Part shown: piece by piece, positions 1 through 6,131 of the stretch
Layout of the letters: each line of letters begins with the position of its first letter
Numbering within the stretch: position 1 is the stretch's first letter
Assembly (NCBI GenBank): GCA_021203425.1
Contig: JAJQBF010000225.1
Location: 1-12,537 of the forward strand
DNA: 12,537 nucleotides
Reading direction: 5' to 3'
Source: Clostridiales bacterium
Lineage (GTDB): Bacteria > Bacillota > Clostridia > Lachnospirales > CAG-274
The notes under the pieces: model-generated
The model's database searches: none
What the model was told of the DNA's origin: nothing
The model's input: only the letters and a program-made list of their open reading frames with translations
Program-made: the position numbers and the translations under genes

Positions 1-536
1 CCTATGAAGAAAAAATGGTTAAAACCTATAATAATCTTTCAAGTGAATTTGATACTGTAAGAGTAGGCAGAGCAAACCCCAGAGTGCTTGACAGAATTAA
101 AGCCGAGGTTTACGGAACAACTATGCCAATAAACCAGCTTGGTAACATAACAACTCCCGAACCCAGAATAATTCAGATTTCACCCTATGATATTTCAACC
201 CTTAAGGCTATGACAAAGGCTATAGCCGGTTCAGATTTGGGAATTAACCCTTCAAATGACGGAAAGGTTATTCGTCTTGTTTTCCCCGAACTTTCAGAAG
301 AAAGACGTAAGGATTTATCAAAGGACGTTAAGAAAAAGGGCGAGGCTGCCAAGGTTGCTGTCAGAAATATAAGACGTGACGCTATGGATACATTTAAGAA
401 ACAGAGTAAGAAAAGCGAGATTACAGAGGACGACCTTAAGGATTTGGAAAAAGAAATTCAAAAGCTGACAGACAAGTATGTTGAAAACGTAGATAAGCTT
501 GTTGCTGCTAAAACAAAGGATATTTTAGCTATTTAA
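1..536 (+). CDS. frr: Ribosome recycling factor, 5'-truncated by window edge
   Basis: Ribosome recycling factor works with EF-G in the cytoplasm to split post-termination ribosomes. The reading frame is open to the left edge (codons from base 3 read Y-E-E-K-M-V-K). The ATG at base 15 is probably not the true start, because family members are about 185 residues long and the residues before this Met match the usual DAEERM-type N-terminal helix. Roughly ten N-terminal residues should lie upstream. Recognisable family blocks are VRVGRANP near the start, the YGTTMPINQL hinge-domain segment, SDLGINPSNDG, VIRLVFPELSEERRKDL, AVRNIRRDA and EIQKLTDKYVENVD at the C-terminus. It ends in TAA, 69 bases before uppS. 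In Firmicutes it normally follows tsf and pyrH, which would be expected just outside the window. The identification is secure; only the start is missing. Confidence 0.96.
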   Translation, partial: YEEKMVKTYNNLSSEFDTVRVGRANPRVLDRIKAEVYGTTMPINQLGNITTPEPRIIQISPYDISTLKAMTKAIAGSDLGINPSNDGKVIRLVFPELSEERRKDLSKDVKKKGEAAKVAVRNIRRDAMDTFKKQSKKSEITEDDLKDLEKEIQKLTDKYVENVDKLVAAKTKDILAI

Positions 537-562
537 GGAAAAAAATAGAATCAGAAGACAGT

Positions 563-582
563 ATGGGGGCGGTTGTCCCCAT
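563..582 (+). other. Short stem-loop between frr and uppS
   Basis: ATGGGG (563-568) pairs perfectly with CCCCAT (577-582), with a possible G-U pair extending the stem and a six-base loop. No U-run follows, so it is not a normal intrinsic terminator. It may be an mRNA stability or processing element, or the remnant of an attenuator, in the only sizeable gap among the first six genes. The pairing is seen directly; any function is a guess. Confidence 0.3.
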
Positions 583-605
583 TTCTGTTATAGGGAGGAA
601 AATTT

Positions 606-1316
606 ATGGATTTACCGAGACATATTGCAGTAATTATGGACGGAAACGGAAGATGGGCAAAGAAGAGATTTCTGCCCAGAATGGTAGGTCACAGAACCGG
701 CTCTGAAAATTTGAAAAAGCTTATAAATGACTGTGATGATTTAGGGCTTGAACATATTACATTTTATGCCTTTTCTACAGAAAACTGGAAACGCTCTCAG
801 GAGGAGGTTTCAAACCTTATGGATCTTTTGAGAGAATATCTTGACGACCACATTAAAAACGAAAAGGACAATAATTTCAGAATCGATTTTATAGGGGATA
901 TGTCAAAGCTTGCGCCTGATATTCAGGAAAAAATGAATATTGTAAGAAAGTTATATTCCACCCACAAAGGTATATTCGTTCATATAGCTATGAATTACGG
1001 AAGCAGAGACGAAATAAGAAGGGCGGTTACGGAGCTTGCGAAAGATGTAAAAGCAGGACATCTTCAGCCCGAGGATATAACGGAGGAACTTATTTCTTAT
1101 CATCTTGACACGAGAAATATTCCCGACCCTGAGCTTTTAATAAGAACCAGCGGTGAAATGAGACTTTCAAATTTTCTTATGTGGCAGCTTGCCTATTCCG
1201 AGTTTTATTTTTCCGACAAGTTTTGGCCCGATTTTAAGATAAATGACTTGCTTGAAGCCGTAAAAAGCTATAACAGCCGTGACAGACGCTTTGGCGGACG
1301 GAACGAGGTGAAGTGA
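606..1316 (+). CDS. uppS: Undecaprenyl-diphosphate synthase (cis-prenyltransferase)
   Basis: The enzyme condenses farnesyl diphosphate with eight isopentenyl diphosphates to give undecaprenyl diphosphate, the carrier lipid for peptidoglycan, teichoic acid and capsule precursors. The 236 residues carry the cis-prenyltransferase hallmarks: HIAVIMDGNGRWAKKR at 6-21 with the Mg-binding Asp12, FSTENWKRS at 57-65, the IPP-phosphate-binding segment LIRTSGEMRLSNF at 178-190, and SEFYF with the metal-associated Glu199. Length is normal for bacterial UppS. The start is set by a GGGAGGA ribosome binding site at 593-599, six bases before the ATG, and by the family-typical position of the HIA(V/I)IMDGN block. 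The stop codon is one base from the cdsA start, which implies translational coupling. Its substrate comes from the MEP pathway, two steps of which are encoded just downstream (dxr, ispG). All key residues appear intact. Confidence 0.97.
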   Translation: MDLPRHIAVIMDGNGRWAKKRFLPRMVGHRTGSENLKKLINDCDDLGLEHITFYAFSTENWKRSQEEVSNLMDLLREYLDDHIKNEKDNNFRIDFIGDMSKLAPDIQEKMNIVRKLYSTHKGIFVHIAMNYGSRDEIRRAVTELAKDVKAGHLQPEDITEELISYHLDTRNIPDPELLIRTSGEMRLSNFLMWQLAYSEFYFSDKFWPDFKINDLLEAVKSYNSRDRRFGGRNEVK

Positions 1317-1317
1317 T

Positions 1318-2130
1318 GTGCTTGTAAGAATATTGACAGCCGTTATAGGTTTGCCGCTTTTAATATTTATTGTTTGGCTTGGGGGTGTGCCTCTTGCTTT
1401 GGCGGTTTATGCCATTTCTGTTTTGGGAATGTATGAATTTTATAAAGCGGTAAGCGGCAGTCTTAAGCCTATCCACAGCGTCGGGTTTATGATGGAGGCT
1501 CTTTTGGTGTTATCTCTGTTTTTAGCGGAGTTTTCCGCCCCTGCCTTGGCGTTTGAATTTTTAGGGCTGTTTTTCATACTGCTTATGTTTCTTGTTTTTA
1601 AGCATGACAAATATACTGTTGTTGACGCAGCTGTTACGGTTTTCGGCTTTTTGTATATAGGTGCTCTTCTTTCAACGATTATTGTTTTGCGTCAAGAGTC
1701 CATATTTTATGTTTGGTTTGCCGTTATATTTGCTTTTGCAAGCGACACAGGAGCATATTTTTCAGGTGTAACACTGGGAAAGCATAAGCTAGCGCCTGTT
1801 TTAAGCCCTAAAAAATCAATAGAAGGGGCTGTAGGGGGGCTTATTGCCTCGGCTTTGGTGACGGTTATTTACGGCTTGTTTGCTTTCAAACAGAGTTCTG
1901 CTGATGTTTTGTTTATAGGTTATATGGCTGCTTTCGGCGGGATAGGTTCTGTTTTGGCTCAGCTAGGTGATTTGACGGCATCGAGTATAAAAAGAAAAGC
2001 GGATATAAAAGATTACGGAAACATATTCCCCGGGCATGGCGGTGTTTTGGACAGATTCGACAGTGTTTTGTTTACGGCGCCTTTTGCCCTTGCAGGGTGT
2101 TATATTATTTTCGGAATGTTATGGAGTTGA
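1318..2130 (+). CDS. cdsA: Phosphatidate cytidylyltransferase (CDP-diglyceride synthase)
   Basis: An integral membrane enzyme that converts CTP and phosphatidic acid to CDP-diacylglycerol, the branch-point precursor of phosphatidylglycerol and other phospholipids. The 270-residue protein is very hydrophobic, with about eight likely membrane segments. Near the C-terminus it carries the complete CDP-diglyceride synthetase signature: S223-I-K-R-K, K231-D232, then PGHGGVLDRFD at 238-248. ASDTGAYFSG at 141-150 and SPKKSIEGAVGG at 163-174 are further conserved blocks. The start is a GTG at 1318, since the overlapping ATG at 1316 is out of frame and stops at once; GAGGTG at 1305-1310, inside the end of uppS, serves as ribosome binding site. 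One base separates it from uppS and six bases separate it from dxr, so it is an interior gene of the operon. Confidence 0.96.
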   Translation: MLVRILTAVIGLPLLIFIVWLGGVPLALAVYAISVLGMYEFYKAVSGSLKPIHSVGFMMEALLVLSLFLAEFSAPALAFEFLGLFFILLMFLVFKHDKYTVVDAAVTVFGFLYIGALLSTIIVLRQESIFYVWFAVIFAFASDTGAYFSGVTLGKHKLAPVLSPKKSIEGAVGGLIASALVTVIYGLFAFKQSSADVLFIGYMAAFGGIGSVLAQLGDLTASSIKRKADIKDYGNIFPGHGGVLDRFDSVLFTAPFALAGCYIIFGMLWS

Positions 2131-2136
2131 TATTAT

Positions 2137-3279
2137 ATGACAGAGAAATTAGCGATTTTGGGTTCTACCGGCTCTATAGGAACCCAAGGGCTTGAGGTTT
2201 GCGACAGCGTCGGAACTATTGAGGTTTTGGGGCTTACGGCAAATAAAAATATAGGGCTATTGGAAGATCAAATAAGGAAATACAGGCCGAAGCTTGCGGC
2301 TGTTATGAACGAAGACAAGGCAAGAGCCTTAAAGGAAAATGTTAAAGACACTGATACAAAGATTTTAGCCGGAATGGAAGGTATATGTACTGTTGCGGCA
2401 ATGGAAGGAACAGACACTGTTTTAAATTCCCTTGTGGGAAATGTAGGTCTTCACCCGACGGTTGAGGCAATAAACAGCGGAAAAACCCTTGCTCTCGCAA
2501 ATAAGGAAACCCTTGTTACCTCCGGTGAACTTGTTATGAAACTTGTTAAGGAAAAGGGCATTAAACTGCACCCTGTTGACAGCGAACATTCGGCAATTTT
2601 CCAGTGTTTACAGGGAAATAAGGGTAACAAAATAAAGAAAATTCACTTAACGGCCTCCGGCGGTCCTTTCAGAGGTTATAAAAGCCTTAAAGACGTTACG
2701 CTGAATCAGGCTTTACATCACCCCAACTGGGATATGGGGAAAAAAATCACTATAGATTCTGCTACAATGATGAATAAGGGGCTTGAGGTTATAGAGGCAA
2801 AGTGGCTTTTCGATGTTGATGTAGATCAGATTAATGTTGTGGTTCACCCTCAGAGTATAATTCACTCTATGGTGGAATTTGAGGATTCCGCCGTAATTGC
2901 CCAGCTGGGCGAGCCGGATATGCGTTTGCCTATTTCTTATGCCCTGACATACCCCAAGAGAGTAAAAAACGATTTTCCCAAGGTTGATTTCTTTAAAATA
3001 GGAACTCTTACATTTGAAAAGCCTGATCTTAAGGTTTTCAGGTGTTTGGGGCTTGCCCTTAAGGCAATTAAAACAGGGGGAACGGCGCCGGCTGTTTTGA
3101 ATGCGGCAAATGAGGTGGCTGTTTCAAGGGCGCTGAAAAAAGACATAAAATTTTATGAAATAGGAGAGCTTATAGAAAAAACAGTTGATGCATATACTGT
3201 AAAATATAACTATACTCTTTCCGATGTTTTCGAGGCCGATGAGTGGGCAAGAGAATATGCGAGAAATATTGAGGTGTAA
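2137..3279 (+). CDS. dxr: 1-deoxy-D-xylulose-5-phosphate reductoisomerase
   Basis: Dxr rearranges and reduces DXP to 2-C-methyl-D-erythritol 4-phosphate with NADPH, the committed step of the MEP isoprenoid pathway and the target of fosmidomycin. The 380 residues show the NADPH-binding loop GSTGSIGTQ at 9-17, ALANKETLVTSGE at 119-131, and the metal ligands in VDSEH (Asp148, Glu150) plus Glu217 in MNKGLE. The substrate-binding LTASGGPFR (171-179) and the mobile-loop region HHPNWDMGKKITIDSATM are present, as is the linker block HPQSIIHSMVEF. Length is normal for the family. The ATG at 2137 is preceded by GGAG at 2123-2126, inside the end of cdsA. It lies three bases before rseP. Placement beside uppS and ispG groups isoprenoid supply with its main consumer. 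Confidence 0.97.
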   Translation: MTEKLAILGSTGSIGTQGLEVCDSVGTIEVLGLTANKNIGLLEDQIRKYRPKLAAVMNEDKARALKENVKDTDTKILAGMEGICTVAAMEGTDTVLNSLVGNVGLHPTVEAINSGKTLALANKETLVTSGELVMKLVKEKGIKLHPVDSEHSAIFQCLQGNKGNKIKKIHLTASGGPFRGYKSLKDVTLNQALHHPNWDMGKKITIDSATMMNKGLEVIEAKWLFDVDVDQINVVVHPQSIIHSMVEFEDSAVIAQLGEPDMRLPISYALTYPKRVKNDFPKVDFFKIGTLTFEKPDLKVFRCLGLALKAIKTGGTAPAVLNAANEVAVSRALKKDIKFYEIGELIEKTVDAYTVKYNYTLSDVFEADEWAREYARNIEV

Positions 3280-3282
3280 TAA

Positions 3283-4353
3283 ATGTCATTAATTTCAGTT
3301 GTAATTACTGTTCTTATATTTTGTATAATAGTAATTATACATGAAGGCGGTCATTTTGCCGCTGCAAGACTTTCCGGTGTTACAGTTGAGGAATTTGCCA
3401 TAGGTATGGGCAAAAAAATATGCTCCGTTACAAAGGGCGGAGTTATGTATTCCGTAAGGTGTATACCCTTAGGGGGGTTCTGCCGAATGGCGGATAATTC
3501 CGACCCGGAAACGGGAGTTCAGGGCTTTTTGGACGCAAATGTCTTTAAGCGTATTTTCATATGTATTGCCGGACCTTTTATGAATTTTGTTCTTGCAATA
3601 ATCGTTTTAAGCTTTATAAATTTCAGCTGGAGTTATACCACAACCGAGCTTTCGGGGGTTGTTGAGGGCTATCCTGCGGCAGAGGCGGGAATTCAGGAGG
3701 GAGACAGAATTGTTTCCATTAACGGCAAAAAGGTGGCTACTTACTCTGAGCTTACCTATGAAATCAGTAAATATCAGGGGCAAAACTTAGATGTTGTTAT
3801 TGAACGTGACGGTGAACAGCTTGAATTTTCCTTTGTTCTTTCCGCTGATGAAGAGGGCGCATATAAAATGGGTGTTATGGCTCAGCCTAAAGCCGGTTTT
3901 TTATCCGGTGCCCAAGACAGTCTGCCCGAAACAGAGTTTTTTGAGGCGGTTTACTGCGGCTGGCATGATATGTTCTTTCTTGTGAAAATGACAATTGTGG
4001 GCTTAGGTCAGCTTTTTACCGCACAGGTTTCTATGGACGATGTTGCCGGACCCATAGGCTTAACCACTGTTGTAGGCGAGGTTTACAGCGAAAGCGCAAG
4101 TCAGGGCTTTTGGGTTCTTGTTGTAAATATGCTTAATATAACGGCTCTTTTAAGCGCTAATTTAGGTGTTATGAATTTACTGCCTATTCCGGCTCTTGAC
4201 GGAGGAAAAATATTTGTATATTTGATAGAAATACTCAGGAGAAAGCCCATTGCCCCGGAAAAAGAGGGAGCAATAAACCTTATCGGCTTTGTGCTTATAA
4301 TGGGTTTCGGTCTTGTTGTGGCTTTTCATGATGTATTTAAGATTTTTTCATAG
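3283..4353 (+). CDS. rseP: RseP/RasP-family site-2 intramembrane metalloprotease
   Basis: A zinc protease of the S2P/M50 family that cleaves transmembrane segments, typically anti-sigma factors or leftover signal peptides, after a first extracytoplasmic cut. In 356 residues it has the zinc-binding motif HEGGH (His20, Glu21, His24) in the first membrane helix, AGPFMNFVLAI at 96-106, a PDZ domain at about 122-186 with GYPAAEAGIQEGDRIVSING-type sequence, and the third zinc ligand Asp306 in NLLPIPALDGGK, followed by a final hydrophobic helix. The layout is that of a single-PDZ Firmicutes RasP rather than the two-PDZ E. coli RseP. GAGGTG at 3271-3276 is the ribosome binding site for the ATG at 3283. 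The stop is TAG, showing that amber is used as a normal terminator here. Sixteen bases separate it from ispG. The natural substrate cannot be told from this sequence. Confidence 0.95.
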   Translation: MSLISVVITVLIFCIIVIIHEGGHFAAARLSGVTVEEFAIGMGKKICSVTKGGVMYSVRCIPLGGFCRMADNSDPETGVQGFLDANVFKRIFICIAGPFMNFVLAIIVLSFINFSWSYTTTELSGVVEGYPAAEAGIQEGDRIVSINGKKVATYSELTYEISKYQGQNLDVVIERDGEQLEFSFVLSADEEGAYKMGVMAQPKAGFLSGAQDSLPETEFFEAVYCGWHDMFFLVKMTIVGLGQLFTAQVSMDDVAGPIGLTTVVGEVYSESASQGFWVLVVNMLNITALLSANLGVMNLLPIPALDGGKIFVYLIEILRRKPIAPEKEGAINLIGFVLIMGFGLVVAFHDVFKIFS

Positions 4354-4369
4354 AAAACGGGGGATTGTA

Positions 4370-5422
4370 ATGTATAACAGAAGAAAAACAAGAGAAGTAA
4401 ATATAGGCGGAGTTAAAATAGGGGGAGATAACCCTATTGCCATACAGTCTATGTGCAACACAGATACAAGAGATGTTAAGGCAACTATGGCGCAGATTAA
4501 GGCTCTTGAAGAGGCAGGCTGTGAAATTGCCAGAGTTGCAGTGCCGGATATGGAGGCGGCGGAGGCAGTTAAGGATATTGTAAAAGGTATAAATATCCCA
4601 CTTGTTGCGGATATCCACTTTGACTACCGTCTTGCTCTTGCAGCTATGGAGGGAGGAGTTGACAAGCTGAGAATCAACCCCGGAAACATAGGCAGCGAAG
4701 ACAGGGTTAAGGCAGTGGTTGACAAGGCAAAGGAGAGAAAAATTCCTATAAGAATAGGGGTAAACTCAGGTTCTCTTGAGAAGGCTATGCTTGAAAAATA
4801 CGGTCACGTTACTGCCGAGGGACTTGTTGAAAGCGCTATGAAACACGTCAAAATTTTGGAAAAATATGATTTTTACGACACTGTAATTTCAATTAAGGCA
4901 TCAAGCGTATCTAAATCAATTGAGACATATTCTTTGCTTTCGGAAAGTGTTGATTATCCTCTTCATGTGGGAATAACCGAAGCCGGAACGGTTTACGGCG
5001 GAACGGTTAAGTCTGCCGTAGGGCTTGGAGCCATTCTTTCAAGAGGAATAGGCGACACAATAAGAGTTTCTCTTACAGGCGACCCCGTTGAAGAGGTAAG
5101 GGCGGCTAAGGCGATTCTTAAATCCCTTGAATTAAGACGTTTCGGCATAGAGTTTGTTTCCTGCCCTACCTGCGGAAGAACCTCTATTGACCTTATTTCA
5201 ATAGCTAATCAGGTTGAACAGCGCTGTAAAAATATAGACAAAGATATTAAGGTGGCTGTTATGGGCTGCGCCGTAAACGGCCCCGGTGAGGCAAGAGAAG
5301 CCGACATAGGCATAGCAGGAGGACAAGGCAAGGGGCTTATTTTCAAAAAAGGGGAAATAATTCGTTCCGTAGCTGAAGACAGACTTGTAGATGAGCTTAT
5401 GGCAGAGATTGATAAGTTGTAA
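4370..5422 (+). CDS. ispG: 4-hydroxy-3-methylbut-2-en-1-yl diphosphate synthase
   Basis: IspG (GcpE) is an iron-sulfur enzyme that reduces 2-C-methyl-D-erythritol 2,4-cyclodiphosphate to HMBPP, the penultimate step of the MEP pathway. The protein of 350 residues opens with MYNRRKTREVNIGGVKIGG, typical of the family. The TIM-barrel part carries IQSMCNTDTRD (25-35), VADIHFDYRLAL and RINPGNIG. The C-terminal cluster domain has CPTCGRTSIDL (Cys265, Cys268) and MGCAVNGPGEAREADIG (Cys300, Glu307), giving the expected three-Cys plus Glu ligand set. The frame is open further upstream to 4313, but that would overlap rseP by 41 bases with a non-family N-terminus; the GGGGGA run at 4359-4364 fits the ATG at 4370. 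It ends in TAA, 75 bases before hicA, where the ancestral operon is interrupted. Confidence 0.97.
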   Translation: MYNRRKTREVNIGGVKIGGDNPIAIQSMCNTDTRDVKATMAQIKALEEAGCEIARVAVPDMEAAEAVKDIVKGINIPLVADIHFDYRLALAAMEGGVDKLRINPGNIGSEDRVKAVVDKAKERKIPIRIGVNSGSLEKAMLEKYGHVTAEGLVESAMKHVKILEKYDFYDTVISIKASSVSKSIETYSLLSESVDYPLHVGITEAGTVYGGTVKSAVGLGAILSRGIGDTIRVSLTGDPVEEVRAAKAILKSLELRRFGIEFVSCPTCGRTSIDLISIANQVEQRCKNIDKDIKVAVMGCAVNGPGEAREADIGIAGGQGKGLIFKKGEIIRSVAEDRLVDELMAEIDKL

Positions 5423-5451
5423 GAAGTTTCATTTCAAATGTTAAAAACATA

Positions 5452-5480
5452 TTGACACCAAATACGATACCATATATAAT
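5452..5480 (+). promoter_or_regulatory. Sigma-A promoter of hicAB
   Basis: TTGACA (5452-5457), a 17-base spacer and TATAAT (5475-5480) match the housekeeping consensus exactly. An AGGAGG ribosome binding site at 5487-5492 and the hicA ATG at 5498 follow, so the leader would be very short. This is the strongest promoter-like sequence in the window. Because no terminator is visible between hicB and polC, it probably also feeds polC. Confidence 0.85.
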
Positions 5481-5484
5481 ATGG
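5470..5484. promoter_or_regulatory. Palindrome over the hicAB -10 box, candidate HicB operator
   Basis: CCATAT (5470-5475) and ATATGG (5479-5484) form a perfect inverted repeat separated by three bases and enclosing the -10 box. HicB-type antitoxins with ribbon-helix-helix DNA-binding domains commonly repress their own promoter through such sites, so this is a natural operator candidate. A second short palindrome, CATTTCAAATG at 5430-5440, lies just upstream of the -35 box and could be another site, though AT-rich DNA produces such repeats by chance. Confidence 0.5.
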
Positions 5485-5497
5485 ATAGGAGGTTTTT

Positions 5498-5752
5498 ATG
5501 TCTAAATGGGATAAATTACTATCAAAAATTCTCAATCTATCTAAAGATATGCGGTTTGAAGAACTTCGAAAGGTGTTAGAACAATATGGATATGAGATGA
5601 ATAGCCCAAGAAAAGGAAGTAGTCACTATACCTTCAGGAAACCAGGTTGTCAGCCTGTTACAATTCCAAAACACGAACCTGTTAAGAAGGTTTATGTTGA
5701 AATTGTAAAACAAATTATAGAAAGTGAGGTATATAATGATGAAAACATTTGA
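5498..5752 (+). CDS. hicA: HicA-family mRNA interferase toxin
   Basis: HicA toxins are small double-stranded-RNA-binding-fold ribonucleases that cleave mRNA and arrest translation unless bound by HicB. The 84-residue product has the family core: a first helix FEELRKVLEQYGYEM (20-34), then RKGSSHYTFRKPG (38-50) with the catalytic His43 in G-S-S-H-Y, then PVTIPKHEPVKK (53-64) and a C-terminal helix. It carries about 15 more N-terminal residues than the shortest HicA proteins. A strong AGGAGG site at 5487-5492 and a consensus promoter precede it. Its last 17 bases overlap hicB, the usual toxin-first arrangement. Base composition is visibly more AT-rich than in ispG and polC, with more TTA and CTA codons, which suggests acquisition. 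The active-site His is present, so the toxin is probably functional. Confidence 0.9.
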   Translation: MSKWDKLLSKILNLSKDMRFEELRKVLEQYGYEMNSPRKGSSHYTFRKPGCQPVTIPKHEPVKKVYVEIVKQIIESEVYNDENI

Positions 5753-6110
5753 TGAATATATGGCAATGCCTTATAAAATGGAGATTGTAGAAGATAAATG
5801 CGAAGGTGGGTTTGTGGCTTTATACCCGGATTTACCGGGATGTATTACTTGCGGAGAAACTATTGAATCTGTTGTAGCTAATGCGATTGATGCAAAAAAA
5901 GAGTGGATAGCAGCTGCTCTTGAAGATGGTATAGAAATTAAAGAGCCTGACAACCTTGAGGATTATTCAGGGCAGTTTAAATTGCGTATTCCTAAAAGTT
6001 TGCACAAATCCCTTGCTGAAAATTCAAAAAAAGAAGGAATCAGTATGAATCAATATTGTGTATTTCTCCTTTCAAGAAATGATGCTCTATATACAAAAAA
6101 TAAGACTTGA
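5736..6110 (+). CDS. hicB: HicB-family antitoxin with ribbon-helix-helix domain
   Basis: HicB neutralises HicA by direct binding and usually represses the operon. The 124-residue protein has the partly degraded RNase-H-like HicB fold at about 12-70 (YKMEIVEDKCEGGFVALYPD, LPGCITCGETIE, then a helix with DAKKEWIAAALEDG) and an Arc-like ribbon-helix-helix segment at about 80-113 (GQFKLRIPKSLHKSLAE, GISMNQYCVFLLS). The ATG at 5736 was chosen because GTGAGG at 5724-5729 is then correctly placed as ribosome binding site; a GTG at 5724 in the same frame is the alternative, and the adjacent ATG at 5739 is also possible. It overlaps hicA by 17 bases. PolC begins 21 bases after its TGA. The C-terminal DNA-binding domain agrees with the palindrome over the promoter. 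Confidence 0.9.
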   Translation: MMKTFDEYMAMPYKMEIVEDKCEGGFVALYPDLPGCITCGETIESVVANAIDAKKEWIAAALEDGIEIKEPDNLEDYSGQFKLRIPKSLHKSLAENSKKEGISMNQYCVFLLSRNDALYTKNKT

Positions 6111-6131
6111 ATTGCATAAGGACTTGGTTGA

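Noticed and set aside
2937..3146. Minus-strand ORF inside dxr
   Set aside because: It is a shadow of the conserved dxr coding frame with no supporting signals.
4313..4369. Upstream extension of ispG by 19 codons
   Set aside because: It would overlap rseP in another frame, encodes a sequence unlike any IspG N-terminus, and the GGGGGA site fits the ATG at 4370.
5724..5735. GTG start for hicB
   Set aside because: These bases read better as the ribosome binding site for the ATG at 5736; the extra four residues add nothing recognisable. It cannot be excluded.
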